Assembly (NCBI GenBank): GCA_947503275.1
Contig: CANNCZ010000001.1
Location: 1,736,001 to 1,800,000, forward strand
Direction: 5' to 3'
Length of the DNA: 64,000 nucleotides
From: an uncultured Erythrobacter sp.
Lineage (GTDB): Bacteria; Pseudomonadota; Alphaproteobacteria; Sphingomonadales; Sphingomonadaceae
Below the pieces are notes generated by a model. It was not told where the DNA came from and searched no databases. It worked only from the letters and a program-made list of their open reading frames with translations. This document shows positions 1 to 9,862 of the stretch, one piece after another. Every line of letters begins with the position of its first letter. Within the stretch, counting starts at the first letter, position 1. Made by a program: the position numbers and the translations under genes.

Positions 1-1
1 C

Positions 2-229
2 CAGATCGCGGAAAAGTTGATGGCAGACGGACTTGCCCCCGATGTGTCCGTCGCGGTGATCGAAAATGCAGCACGGTCAGACATGCGCGTGGTGCGCGGA
101 CTGCTCGCCGGATTGCCCGATCTGGTTGAGCAAGAGCGGATCAAAAGCCCGGCGCTAATCGTAATTGGCGAAGTGACTGCGCGCGAAGATATCGCTCTTT
201 CCAATCTCGCGCTGGAGGCCGCACAATGA
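2..229 (+). CDS. cobA: Uroporphyrinogen-III C-methyltransferase, C-terminal part (cut by window edge)
   Basis: The open frame enters from the left edge, so only about the last 75 residues are visible. They look like the end of a SUMT/CobA methyltransferase: a segment with 'VIENAARSDMRVVRG' followed by 'SPALIVIGEV', the usual last strand of this fold. The enzyme methylates uroporphyrinogen III with SAM to precorrin-2, the route to siroheme. Siroheme is the cofactor of the sulfite reductase encoded just downstream, which supports the call. The stop overlaps the next start by four bases (ATGA), implying translational coupling. The SAM-binding N-terminal domain lies outside the window. Confidence 0.85.
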   Translation, partial: QIAEKLMADGLAPDVSVAVIENAARSDMRVVRGLLAGLPDLVEQERIKSPALIVIGEVTAREDIALSNLALEAAQ

Positions 230-525
230 AGGTTCTAACCGGAAACGACCTGAAGACAGGCGATGTCATCTGGTGGACCGGCTCAAGCTGGTCACGCCAT
301 GTCGATGATGCCGCCGATGCGGGCGAGACCGCAGATGAAGTGCTCGCAACCGAAGAAGCCGCGCGCCGGGTCAACGTCCCCTATGTGATTGAGGCAACCC
401 GCGAAGCCGATGGCAGCGTGCGCCCCGCCCATATCAAAGACCGCGTGCGTGCACTCGGCCCCACAGTGCGGCCTGATCTAACGCTCAAACCCAAAGACCC
501 AGAAGCTCTGGACTGGATCATCTGA
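226..525 (+). CDS. DUF2849 domain protein of the sulfite-reductase operon
   Basis: This is a 99-residue soluble protein with no signal peptide or membrane segment. It begins 'MKVLTGNDLKTGDVIWW', typical of the DUF2849 family, which in alphaproteobacteria commonly sits between the siroheme methyltransferase and the sulfite reductase. Its start overlaps cobA by four bases and its stop overlaps the cysI start by one base (TGATG), so it belongs to the same transcript. Its biochemical role is not known. A part in sulfite reductase maturation or siroheme delivery is only an inference from position. Confidence 0.8.
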   Translation: MKVLTGNDLKTGDVIWWTGSSWSRHVDDAADAGETADEVLATEEAARRVNVPYVIEATREADGSVRPAHIKDRVRALGPTVRPDLTLKPKDPEALDWII

Positions 526-2153
526 TGTATAAATACGATTCATACGATCAAGCGATGGTCGATGCCCGTGTAGACGAATTTCGCGACCAGGCCCGCCGCC
601 GTTTGGACGGAAGCCTGACAGAGGATGAGTTCAAGCCGCTGCGCCTAATGAACGGGCTCTATCTGCAACTCCACGCCTATATGCTGCGCGTGGCGATCCC
701 CTATGGGACGCTGAATTCGGTTCAGATGACAGCGCTGGCCAATATCGCGGACAAGTACGATCGCGGCTATGGCCATTTCACTACGCGCCAGAACTTGCAA
801 TACAATTGGATCAAGCTGGAAGATGCCGCTGACATCCTCGCCGACCTTGCCAAGGTGGAGATGCATGCGATCCAGACCAGCGGCAATTGCATTCGCAACA
901 TCTCGTCCGATCACTTTGCCGGGGCTGCGCATGATGAGTTGGTCGACCCGCGCCCCTACGCCGAATTGCTACGGCAATGGTCGAGCTTCCACCCTGAATT
1001 CACCTATCTGCCGCGCAAGTTTAAGATTGCTGTGATCGCAGCGGAGAAAGACCGTGCGGCAATGCGGCTGCACGATATTGGCATTCAGATCGTCGAGAAA
1101 GACGGCGAAATCGGCGCCGCGTTTTACGTAGGCGGAGGCATGGGCCGCACCCCCATGATCGCGCCATTGATCCGCGACTTTGTGCCGCTCGATCAGCTAA
1201 TCACTTATGCAGAGGCGTGTTTGCGGGTCTACAACCGCTATGGCCGGCGCGACAACAAGTACAAAGCGCGTATCAAAATCCTCGTCCATGAATTGGGCAA
1301 AGAGGAATACAAGCGCCAGGTCGAAGAAGAATTCGCCCATATGCTTGAGCAAGGGGTGGAGCCTCCACGTGAGGAGCTGGAGCGGATCAAGCCCTTCTTC
1401 GCAGATCCTGCGTTTGAGGACGGCGCGAAATCCGTCGACCGTTCTGACCCCGATTTCGCGCTGTGGGTTGATCGCAATACGCACCGGCACAAGCATGACA
1501 GCTATGTTAGCGCGGTCATTTCGCTAAAGCCTGTTGGCGGTATTCCCGGCGACGCGACCGGCGATCAAATGCGATTGATGGCGGACCTAGCCAAGCAATA
1601 TTCCTTCGACGAATTGCGGATCATGCACACCCAAAACGTGGTGCTGCCACATGTGAAGATCGCAGACCTGCATGCGCTTTGGACGGCGCTCGACGCAGCA
1701 GGTTTGGGTGCGCCCAATATGGACTCGATCGAAGATATGATCGCGTGTCCCGGCCTTGATTATTGCGCGCTCGCCAATGCCCGCTCCATCCCGCTCGCAC
1801 AGCGCATTTCCGAACGTTTTGACGCGAGTGGCAAAACCGGCAAGCTGGGCGAATTGAAGCTCAAAATCTCCGGCTGCATCAATGCTTGCGGGCATCATCA
1901 TGCGGGCCATATCGGCATCCTTGGCGTCGATCGGAAAGGGGTTGAGAACTACCAGCTCTCTCTCGGCGGAAGCGAAGCCGAAGACGTGAGTTTGGCCAAA
2001 ATCACCGGCCCCGGCTTTACCGAAGACGGCGTGATCGAAGCGGTCGAAACCGTCACCGATGTCTACCTTGCCAAACGCGAAGGCGAGGAGCGGTTCCTCG
2101 ACACATACCGCCGCATCGGCATGGCCCCGTTCAAGGAGGCGCTTTATGACTGA
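525..2153 (+). CDS. cysI: Nitrite/sulfite reductase hemoprotein (assimilatory)
   Basis: This 542-residue siroheme–[4Fe-4S] enzyme carries out the six-electron reduction of sulfite to sulfide (or of nitrite to ammonia in close relatives) in the cytoplasm. The cluster-binding signature is complete: C408-x5-C414 ('CPGLDYC') and C451-x3-C455 ('GCINACG'). The two ferredoxin-like half domains occupy roughly residues 45–110 and 315–385. Neighbouring cobA and cysH argue for sulfite rather than nitrite as substrate. No flavoprotein subunit gene (cysJ) is adjacent, so the electron donor is probably ferredoxin or another partner encoded elsewhere. It overlaps the upstream gene by one base and the downstream gene by eight. 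Confidence 0.93.
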   Translation: MYKYDSYDQAMVDARVDEFRDQARRRLDGSLTEDEFKPLRLMNGLYLQLHAYMLRVAIPYGTLNSVQMTALANIADKYDRGYGHFTTRQNLQYNWIKLEDAADILADLAKVEMHAIQTSGNCIRNISSDHFAGAAHDELVDPRPYAELLRQWSSFHPEFTYLPRKFKIAVIAAEKDRAAMRLHDIGIQIVEKDGEIGAAFYVGGGMGRTPMIAPLIRDFVPLDQLITYAEACLRVYNRYGRRDNKYKARIKILVHELGKEEYKRQVEEEFAHMLEQGVEPPREELERIKPFFADPAFEDGAKSVDRSDPDFALWVDRNTHRHKHDSYVSAVISLKPVGGIPGDATGDQMRLMADLAKQYSFDELRIMHTQNVVLPHVKIADLHALWTALDAAGLGAPNMDSIEDMIACPGLDYCALANARSIPLAQRISERFDASGKTGKLGELKLKISGCINACGHHHAGHIGILGVDRKGVENYQLSLGGSEAEDVSLAKITGPGFTEDGVIEAVETVTDVYLAKREGEERFLDTYRRIGMAPFKEALYD

Positions 2154-2595
2154 TCTCGGAACTTCCCCCGACGAAGTGCAGTTTCGGTTCCGCGATGATG
2201 AGCCTGCTGATCACGGCACGGTCACCGTTGATGCATGCTGTGATCAAACCAACGCGACCGCCGTTCGTATAGAACCCGGCGATGATGCGCGCGCTCTGCT
2301 GCCATTCCTCGACCGGCTAGCCATGGTCGAAGTGAACTTTCCCACCTTTGGCGATGGGCGCGGTTATTCATCAGCGCGCATCCTGCGTGAGGCCGGATAT
2401 ACGGGCGAATTGCGGGCAGTTGGCGATGTCGGCATCGACCAGCTTAGCCATATGCGCCGCTGCGGCTTTGACGCTTTTGCTCCGGATAAACCGTTGAACG
2501 TGGCGGACGCAGAACGCGCCTTTGCGACATGGGACAATGTCTATCAGCGCACCACTGATGGGCGCAAAACTATTCAGGAGCTTCGTCATGAATGA
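2146..2595 (+). CDS. DUF934 protein of the sulfate-assimilation cluster
   Basis: This 149-residue soluble protein matches the DUF934 family by context and by features such as 'MVEVNFPTFGDGRGYSSA' and 'AVGDVGIDQL'. In many proteobacteria the family lies directly between the sulfite reductase and the APS/PAPS reductase. The start was taken at ATG 2146, just after an AAGGAGG ribosome site inside the end of cysI (2133–2139). An in-frame upstream start would extend the frame far into cysI and is not credible. Its stop overlaps the cysH start by eight bases. No catalytic motif can be named; a role in electron supply to sulfite reductase has been suggested for the family but is not shown here. Confidence 0.82.
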   Translation: MTDLGTSPDEVQFRFRDDEPADHGTVTVDACCDQTNATAVRIEPGDDARALLPFLDRLAMVEVNFPTFGDGRGYSSARILREAGYTGELRAVGDVGIDQLSHMRRCGFDAFAPDKPLNVADAERAFATWDNVYQRTTDGRKTIQELRHE

Positions 2596-3346
2596 AGTCC
2601 GCAAGATCGACCGCCTCGAAGCGGGTCCTCGCTTCACCGAACATGACACCATGCGCCTCAACCGCATGTTTCGCGGATCATCGACTCATGAAATGCTCGA
2701 AGGGGTGATCAAGGGCAATCTGGCTGGCGATATCGCAATCGTCTCCAGCTTTGGCGCAGAAAGCGCCGTGCTGCTGCATTTGGTAGCGCAGGTCGCTCCT
2801 AACGTCCCCGTACTGTTTCTCGATACGGGTAAGCACTTTTCAGAGACGATCGAATATCGCGACCTCGTGGCGGAACGGATCGGGCTGACCAATCTGCAAA
2901 TCCTCACCCCGGATGGCGACGAATTGGCAAAGAAGGATGAGACAGGCTTGCGCTGGTCCTACGATCCCGATGGCTGCTGCGAAATTCGCAAAGTGAAGCC
3001 GCTGGCCAAAGCGCTCGACCGGTTTGATGCGAGCTTTACGGGCCGCAAGAGCTTTCAATCAGCAACCCGCGCTAACCTACCGCGCTTCGAAGTCGACACT
3101 TCCGATGCGCAAGGTCGCCTCAAGATCAATCCGCTAATCGATTGGAGCGCCGAGGAAATTTCTTCTTACTTTAAGCAGCACGATCTGCCCGCGCACCCGC
3201 TGGTCGCGAAAGGCTTTCCCTCGATAGGCTGCGAGCCCTGCACTCACAAAGTCGCACCGGGCGAAGACCCACGTTCTGGCCGGTGGAAGGGCTGGGACAA
3301 GACCGAGTGCGGGATCCATAAACCGGGCGAGGAACCGTTCCTCTAA
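2588..3346 (+). CDS. cysH: Assimilatory adenylyl-sulfate (APS-type) reductase
   Basis: This 252-residue enzyme reduces activated sulfate to sulfite using thioredoxin. The nucleotide-binding region shows 'SSFGAES' and 'LFLDTGKHF'. It has the cysteine set of the iron–sulfur APS reductases: C130–C131 ('CCEIRK'), C215 and C218 ('GCEPC') as [4Fe-4S] ligands, and C241 in 'ECGIH' as catalytic cysteine. True PAPS reductases of the E. coli type lack the two cysteine pairs, so APS is the likely substrate. The start at ATG 2588 overlaps the DUF934 stop by eight bases. It is the last gene of the + strand run and converges on the epimerase gene with four bases between. Confidence 0.92.
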   Translation: MNEVRKIDRLEAGPRFTEHDTMRLNRMFRGSSTHEMLEGVIKGNLAGDIAIVSSFGAESAVLLHLVAQVAPNVPVLFLDTGKHFSETIEYRDLVAERIGLTNLQILTPDGDELAKKDETGLRWSYDPDGCCEIRKVKPLAKALDRFDASFTGRKSFQSATRANLPRFEVDTSDAQGRLKINPLIDWSAEEISSYFKQHDLPAHPLVAKGFPSIGCEPCTHKVAPGEDPRSGRWKGWDKTECGIHKPGEEPFL

Positions 3347-3350
3347 GGGC

Positions 3351-4253
3351 TTAGAGCCAGCCTTGCGCGCGATACCAATGAGCGGTCTGTTTCAGCCCCT
3401 CTTCGCCGACAATCTGTGGCTCCCAAAGGTTCACTGGCGGGCGACGGTCGGATCGCACGACCCAATTGGGATGGCTCATATAGCCCACCCGATCGGCTGT
3501 CAGTTTCGCCTTGTCACCGCGCAGTAGCTTGTCAGCTGACGCAGCTGCATTCAGCACCAGTTTGGGCAGGCTTGGCGCGAACACGCTGGACTTGCCCACT
3601 GCGCGTCCGATGGCTTGAGCCAGTTCCTTGTGCCCCCAGCCGCCCTCGCGCCCATCATCGGGTTCGTAGATGGATTTCAACCCTTTACGCTCGGCGAATG
3701 CGACCAACAACCGCGCCAAGTCGTCCGCATGAATGATCGACGTCGCCCCGCCCGGTGGCAGCGGCACCACGCCCCATTTGGCAGAACGGAACAGTTCAAA
3801 CATCTCGCCATCGCGCGGTCCATAGACGGCGGGCGGGCGAACTATAGTCCAATCTAGACCACTGGCCTGCACCAGCTCCTCCGCTCGCGCTTTGGAAGCT
3901 CCATAGGCAGACAATTGCGGTTCGCGCGCAGAGAGTGATGAGACGAAGACGAAGCGTTTGACGCCAACCGCTTGGGTCGCGGCGATCACATTGGCCGTGC
4001 CGGTGACATTGGCGATTTCAAACTCGGCGGTATCGGGCGCGTTGGTCAGGCCAGCAATGTGGATCACCGCATTCGTACCTTGGATCAGATCGCGCAAAGC
4101 CTCTTCGTCTGAAAGCGTGCCCCGCACCCATTCCATGCCCTCTCGCGCAGATTGTTCTCGGCGCGTCAGGGCGCGCAAATCATGCTCGCTCGCCGCAGCT
4201 ATCACCGCACTGCCGACGAAGCCAGTCGCGCCTGTAATGGCGAGGCGCTTCAC
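3351..4253 (-). CDS. NAD(P)-dependent epimerase/dehydratase family protein
   Basis: This 300-residue extended-SDR protein begins with a Rossmann motif ('ITGATGFVGSAV'). 'SSLSAREPQLSAYGASKARAE' has the Y-x3-K active-site pattern, followed by 'VRPPAVYGP', typical of the NDUFA9-like/atypical SDR group. It probably acts on a nucleotide-linked or lipid-linked substrate in the cytoplasm or at the membrane; the substrate cannot be read from sequence. The start is GTG 4253, whose GTGA overlaps the proB stop by four bases. A longer in-frame start would read back into proB. It is the last gene of the obgE–proB–epimerase unit. Confidence 0.8.
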   Translation of the reverse strand: MKRLAITGATGFVGSAVIAAASEHDLRALTRREQSAREGMEWVRGTLSDEEALRDLIQGTNAVIHIAGLTNAPDTAEFEIANVTGTANVIAATQAVGVKRFVFVSSLSAREPQLSAYGASKARAEELVQASGLDWTIVRPPAVYGPRDGEMFELFRSAKWGVVPLPPGGATSIIHADDLARLLVAFAERKGLKSIYEPDDGREGGWGHKELAQAIGRAVGKSSVFAPSLPKLVLNAAASADKLLRGDKAKLTADRVGYMSHPNWVVRSDRRPPVNLWEPQIVGEEGLKQTAHWYRAQGWL

Positions 4254-5371
4254 CCCTGCACCATGTGATCGCGGTGAACGACGGCTGCACGCGGGGCATA
4301 GCCCAGACGCGCTTCTTGCTCTGCTTGTTTCAGGCCCGCAATCGCGCGGCATTCGGCAGCGCTGTATTCAACGAGACCCTGACCCAACCGCTCGCCTCTG
4401 GGGCCGTGCAAACTGACCAAAGCGCCACGTTCGAAGTCACCTTCGACTTCGATAAGGCCCGGCGCGAGCAGACTTGCCCCATCTGACAAAGCCGCAACGC
4501 AGCCCGCATCAACGGTCAGCACCCCTTCAAGCGCCTGACGTCCGCCAAGCCAGCTCTTGCGTGCATTATCCGCTCGCACAGGGAGGAACATTGTGCCCCG
4601 CCCGGTTGCGAGGGCCTGTGCGATCGGATGATCCGCTGTGCCATTTGCAATCGCGAGCGCGATGCCAGCGCGTTCAGCGATGCGCGCGGCCTGCAATTTT
4701 GCAAGCATACCGCCGGAGCCCACACCAGAGGATGATCCGTCGCCAGCCATCGCGATTATCTCGGGCGTGACCCCCTCAACGCGCTCAATCAGCACCGCAC
4801 CCCCTTCTTGGGGCGGGCGATCATACAGGCCATCGACATCTGAGAGTAGCAAGACCGCATCCGCATTCGCAGCCTGTGCGACACGCGCCGCCAGCCGGTC
4901 ATTGTCGCCAAAGCGGATTTCTTCAGTCGCCACGCTGTCATTCTCATTGACGACGGGGACAGCTTTGGCCTCGAGCAATCGGTCGAGCGTCGCTGCCGCA
5001 TTGAGATAACGCCGCCGATCTTCAAGATCGCCGATCGTCACCAACATTTGCGCGGCGGTTATATCGTGCGCACCGAGCACCTCTGCCCAAAGCTGCGCCA
5101 GAGCGACTTGGCCCACAGACGCTGCCGCCTGAGCATCCGCAAGGTTCGCGCGCCCACCGTTGGCAAGACCCAACCGTGCCGCGCCCAGCGCAATTGCACC
5201 GGAAGAGACGACTATGATCTCTGCTCCATCCTCGCGCAATTGAGCAATATCGGCGGCCAATGTTCGCAACCGCGCCAAGGCAGGTTCGCCATCTTCGACC
5301 AACAACGCACTGCCGATTTTCACCACCAGCCGCTTGGCCTTAGCCATATCTTGGAGCGTATTCACCGCCAT
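4250..5371 (-). CDS. proB: Glutamate 5-kinase
   Basis: This 373-residue enzyme phosphorylates glutamate with ATP, the first step of proline synthesis. Visible motifs are 'VVKIGSALL' near residue 15, 'VVSSGAIALG', 'VNENDSV', 'GDNDRLAARVA', 'LLSDVDGLY' and 'GSGGMLAKLQAA' in the amino-acid kinase domain. A C-terminal PUA domain of about 80 residues follows, as in the two-domain form. ATG 5371 was chosen because it lies four bases after the obgE stop; earlier in-frame codons fall inside obgE. The obgE–proB order is common in alphaproteobacteria. proC is separate at 10855–11664 and proA is not in the window. Confidence 0.95.
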   Translation of the reverse strand: MAVNTLQDMAKAKRLVVKIGSALLVEDGEPALARLRTLAADIAQLREDGAEIIVVSSGAIALGAARLGLANGGRANLADAQAAASVGQVALAQLWAEVLGAHDITAAQMLVTIGDLEDRRRYLNAAATLDRLLEAKAVPVVNENDSVATEEIRFGDNDRLAARVAQAANADAVLLLSDVDGLYDRPPQEGGAVLIERVEGVTPEIIAMAGDGSSSGVGSGGMLAKLQAARIAERAGIALAIANGTADHPIAQALATGRGTMFLPVRADNARKSWLGGRQALEGVLTVDAGCVAALSDGASLLAPGLIEVEGDFERGALVSLHGPRGERLGQGLVEYSAAECRAIAGLKQAEQEARLGYAPRAAVVHRDHMVQG

Positions 5372-5375
5372 CGCA

Positions 5376-6443
<1,068 letters not shown>

Positions 6444-6473
6444 CTATGCATTTCCTGACCAGATTGCGAGTGT

Positions 6474-8411
6474 TTAGAACCGTGCTTCGATACCAGCGAT
6501 CACTGTTCGGCCCGGTGAAACGAAGGTGAAGACCTGCTCATAGTCCTCATCCAACAGGTTTTCCGCCCTTGCGAACAGGTTGATATCAGCGGTGAGAGCA
6601 TAGCGCGCGTTGAGATTCACCAAGGTGAAATCATCAAGGGTTGTGACAGGCGCGGGGAAGCTGCCAGTGGTGAAGTCGCTGTCTAGCGCTTCACCATTGT
6701 GACGCACCACCAAAGTAGCGGACGCCTTATCGTCAGGAGCCGTCCAAGTCAGAGCAGCACTGGCAATGCTCTCAGGGCGGCGCACTTCTGTCACTCCATC
6801 TTCTTCCGCATCAAGATAGGTGTAAGCCGCATTGAGGCTCCAATTGCGGTTGATATAGGCGGAGAATGCCACTTCCACGCCCTGCTGCTCGCTATCAGTT
6901 GTCCGGTTACCTAGTGTCGCGACGAAAGTGGGTGGCGGGAAGACGGTGAATATCTCGCTTTCCAACTCAGCGTTGAAGTAGGTGACAGAAACCATCGCAT
7001 CGCCATCAAGGAAGCGCTGATCCAATCCGATTTCCCAGCTGGTCGACTTCTCTGGCTCAAGGTCTGGATTGCCGACAAATACGCCATCAAAAAAACCAAA
7101 CAGTTCGAAGAATGTCGGGTTCTTGACGCCAGTGCCGATAGCCGCCCGAACTCGGGTTGTATCAGTAGCATCGACGCCTGCTCCGATACGAAAAGTGGTC
7201 GTGTCCTGGAAGCGGTTATTGAAGTCCTGCCGGATTGCCGCGGAAAAATCGAAGCTGTCGCCGTTGTATCGATACTCGCCCACGAGTCCCAGATTTTCGG
7301 TTTCCTTGCGATCGTCAAAGGTCGCAATGTTGTTGAAGCCTTCGACCTCGTAATCGGCTGCAAATGTCAGCGAATGCTCACTTGCATTGAAGTCGTAAGA
7401 CGACACGTATGATGCTTTGAAACGATCGCTGGCCGTATCGCTAGTTGTCGCTCCATTGTCGAAAGTATTGCGTTCAACATCAGCGAACTGAAGCGAGAAA
7501 TCGTGTTTCCAAGTGCCATCCAGTGTCACCAGCTGAGCGCCTACCAGACCGTATAGAGCCGTATTCTCAAACCCCACACCGGGGCTGTCGATCACAAGAC
7601 CCAGCGTCGAGCTGCCGAAGCCAAAGTCCTGATTGTTGCTGTCGCCCGCCGTGTCGACGAAACGGCCAACTGCACGCAAAGTGAAATTGTCAGCGACCTC
7701 GGCGTTAAGCTTACCGGCCAGCGTGTAGCTATCGCGGCCAATGTCGCGTGTGCCGCCTCTGGCATTGGGTTCCCCATTGGTGGTCACTGCGGTGGCTGAG
7801 AGCGAAGCTTCGACACCGTTTTCATTGATACCCAAACGCGCTGCGCCGTTGAACGTGTCGTTTGTGCCCGCCTCAATGCGGCCCGCGAACCCTTCAAATC
7901 CACCACTACGATAGGCAACCACACCACCAATCGCATCATTGCCATAAAGTGCTGATTGCGGCCCGCGCAGCACTTCGACCCAGCTGCCGATCTCCGCTTG
8001 AAGCGTGCCTATATCGTACTCGCCGCTGCCGGGATCAGAAACCTCGATACCGTCAACCAAGACAAGGACGTGATTTGCCTCTGTCCCCCGCAGACGGATC
8101 TGAGTTTGACCAGCAATCGAGCCGACCGCGATACCGGGCACATCACGCAGCACATCGCCGATATCTCGCACTTGGCGGTCGGCAATCTGACGGCGATTGA
8201 TGATCGTCGTTGAAGCCGTTGAATCGGCGATAAAGGTCCTTTGCAAGCGGCTTTCAGTCACCAAAATCTGGTCAGCATCAATGCGACCTAAAGGCAGCAT
8301 GAGGTTCTCTTCGAACTCCGCACCCTCTGGCACCTCATCTTGCGCTGCCGCAGGCAAGCTCCATCCAAGCGCAGCAACAGCAACGCTGGCCAAAAACACT
8401 GATCTGTTCAT
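6474..8411 (-). CDS. btuB: TonB-dependent outer-membrane receptor, vitamin B12 type
   Basis: This 645-residue receptor takes up a large nutrient across the outer membrane using TonB energy. Residues 1–24 form a signal peptide ending in 'AAAQ'. A TonB-box-like 'DQILVTES' follows near residue 48, then a plug domain at about 60–165 ('LRDVPGIAVG', 'VLVDGIEV', 'EVLRGPQSALYG') and a beta barrel ending in the terminal aromatic 'IEARF'. The plug is the BtuB-like short form. Cobalamin as substrate is inferred mainly from the cobalamin riboswitch at 8548–8730, which lies in its leader. No btuCDF genes are nearby. An unrelated corrinoid or cobinamide ligand remains possible. Confidence 0.88.
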   Translation of the reverse strand: MNRSVFLASVAVAALGWSLPAAAQDEVPEGAEFEENLMLPLGRIDADQILVTESRLQRTFIADSTASTTIINRRQIADRQVRDIGDVLRDVPGIAVGSIAGQTQIRLRGTEANHVLVLVDGIEVSDPGSGEYDIGTLQAEIGSWVEVLRGPQSALYGNDAIGGVVAYRSGGFEGFAGRIEAGTNDTFNGAARLGINENGVEASLSATAVTTNGEPNARGGTRDIGRDSYTLAGKLNAEVADNFTLRAVGRFVDTAGDSNNQDFGFGSSTLGLVIDSPGVGFENTALYGLVGAQLVTLDGTWKHDFSLQFADVERNTFDNGATTSDTASDRFKASYVSSYDFNASEHSLTFAADYEVEGFNNIATFDDRKETENLGLVGEYRYNGDSFDFSAAIRQDFNNRFQDTTTFRIGAGVDATDTTRVRAAIGTGVKNPTFFELFGFFDGVFVGNPDLEPEKSTSWEIGLDQRFLDGDAMVSVTYFNAELESEIFTVFPPPTFVATLGNRTTDSEQQGVEVAFSAYINRNWSLNAAYTYLDAEEDGVTEVRRPESIASAALTWTAPDDKASATLVVRHNGEALDSDFTTGSFPAPVTTLDDFTLVNLNARYALTADINLFARAENLLDEDYEQVFTFVSPGRTVIAGIEARF

Positions 8412-8547
8412 TTTCGCATGTCTCTCTTCGTTTAAGCGTCAACAAGACCGCGTGGAAACGTCCCACACGGCCATTCATGTCGTCGCTCGAAACGAAAAGC
8501 TTTCGCGCCGGATCAATCCCTGAACCAGGCAACAAGCGACACGCCTC

Positions 8548-8730
8548 GGTCGGTCTCCTGGCTCACGGATCTGCGTCTTTGCTGCTCACCTTCCCAGAGA
8601 TCGCTCTCCAGTGGCTGCCTTTATACAAGGCACGCGGGCAAAAACTCACCGCTTACAGTTGCAGGGACAGCTGCGGAATTGCCCAACAAGGGGCGCACCG
8701 CATTCCCGTTACCGAAGTGTGTGTCAGCCG
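8548..8730 (-). promoter_or_regulatory. Cobalamin riboswitch in the btuB leader
   Basis: Read on the minus strand, the conserved core elements appear in order: GGGAATGCGGTG-like P3/P4 region, 'CCGCAGCTGTCCCTGC', 'CAACTGTAAGCGG' (complement of 8649–8662), the B12 box 'GCCACTG' (8609–8615), 'GGGAAG' and the 3' 'GAGCCAGGAGACC' (8552–8564). These are hallmark sequences of the adenosylcobalamin riboswitch. It ends about 140 bases before the btuB start, leaving space for an expression platform. Binding of cobalamin would be expected to switch off the receptor gene. The limits given are approximate. Confidence 0.93.
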
Positions 8731-8775
8731 ATAGGCCCGCCTTGTCGTGAAGGCAAGACGCGCCCCACTTGAGAG

Positions 8776-9729
8776 TTATTGCGGAGACGTCACCTGAGTG
8801 TCGCTCTCACCTGTTGCAATCGGTTCGATCACCGGTTGCGAAACAGTGTCTTCTGGGACCGGAACCACGGGCACGACTGCACCCGTTTCCGGGTCCGCGA
8901 CTAACCCGGCGGGAGCCGTTGGTGCAGCTAAGGTGGCAGCCGGATCGCTGCTGCCTGCTGTAGGCACAGGGACACCCCGTGTGCGCGCTTGTTGCACCGC
9001 TACCCAGCCGGGTTGCGAGGGACCAAACATCGCGCCCCAACGCGCATCCCACGCGGCGGAATCGCGTTGATATTGTTCATATTCAACAAAGAAGCGCTCG
9101 AACGGCTGCTCCAACACTGCAAAGTTGTCTTTCGCAAAGGCAATTGGATCAACAGGCGAGATCATATAGCGGTTCGACACATCCAGCGCGGCGGCACAAA
9201 ACCCGGCGCGTGCAGGCGGCAATGCGAAGAAGTTATAGACCGAGGTCATATGCTCTTCGCGCGCTTTTAGGCCCGCACGGCGTCCACCAGCCTTCTGACG
9301 ATAGTCCGCCTCAATCCGGTCATTCACGACTTTAATCGGGTCGGCATAGTCGCTGATATAGGCACTGTATGCGGTAAGAACCGGATCGAAACGCGCCGAC
9401 GTGCAATTGAGCGCGGCGACATTCCACGCAGAGCGGAAATGCCAAACCTTCTCGTCTTCGGTCACGCCGAGATTCACCGTTAGACGCTGACCCAGATTGT
9501 TTTGCGCAGGGATCTGCATGACATAGGCCGCGCCGCCGGGGGGCAGCGGACGGTAAGGCGTTCTCTCAACCGGTGGAGGAGGCGGTGGTGGTGGCGGTGG
9601 AGGCGGCGGTGCAGGCGTGGCGCACGCACCCAATAGCGCGAGACCTGCGGCAATGCTCATGATCTTGAGCGGCGCGCTATTGGCCCTCAAACGGTGGCTC
9701 GACGGATTGTGTGTCGCAGCGCTGCTCAT
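8776..9729 (-). CDS. Polyproline-containing lipoprotein of unknown function
   Basis: This 317-residue protein has a lipobox 'LLGAC' (lipidated Cys about residue 36) directly followed by a run of 13 prolines. A globular region comes next ('VNLGVTEDEKVWHFRSAWNVAALNC'). It contains several cysteines and is followed by an Ala/Pro/Val-rich tail. I do not recognise the globular domain. ATG 9729 was chosen because GAGAGG lies nine bases upstream and the n-region then carries basic residues; earlier in-frame ATGs at 9747 and 9753 are possible. A strong hairpin upstream (9863–9902) separates it from the BI-1 gene, so it probably has its own promoter. It ends just before the cobalamin riboswitch. Confidence 0.65.
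   Translation of the reverse strand: MSSAATHNPSSHRLRANSAPLKIMSIAAGLALLGACATPAPPPPPPPPPPPPPVERTPYRPLPPGGAAYVMQIPAQNNLGQRLTVNLGVTEDEKVWHFRSAWNVAALNCTSARFDPVLTAYSAYISDYADPIKVVNDRIEADYRQKAGGRRAGLKAREEHMTSVYNFFALPPARAGFCAAALDVSNRYMISPVDPIAFAKDNFAVLEQPFERFFVEYEQYQRDSAAWDARWGAMFGPSQPGWVAVQQARTRGVPVPTAGSSDPAATLAAPTAPAGLVADPETGAVVPVVPVPEDTVSQPVIEPIATGESDTQVTSPQ
9571..9609 (-). repeat. In-frame GGN trinucleotide run encoding 13 prolines
   Basis: On the + strand this is an uninterrupted run of 13 GG-rich triplets (cgg, tgg, agg in mixed order), read on the minus strand as CCN codons. It codes for the polyproline stretch after the lipidated cysteine. Mixed codons argue against simple slippage of a pure repeat, but length change between strains is possible. 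Such a run would be expected to stall ribosomes without elongation factor P. Confidence 0.9.
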
Positions 9730-9862
9730 ATTCAATTTGCCTCTCATATCCATAGCCCCGGACGAATAGTCGCCTGCCACTATGCGACCGCCACCCTTGC
9801 TCCCATCTGAAGCGTCATGACGTCACCATTGGCTGACCGTGTTAGGCAAGTCCTATGACAAA

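Noticed and set aside
8738-8755. GCCTT…AAGGC stem after the polyproline lipoprotein stop
   Set aside because: Could end that gene's transcript, but has a short stem and no T run; it may instead belong to the 5' end of the riboswitch leader.
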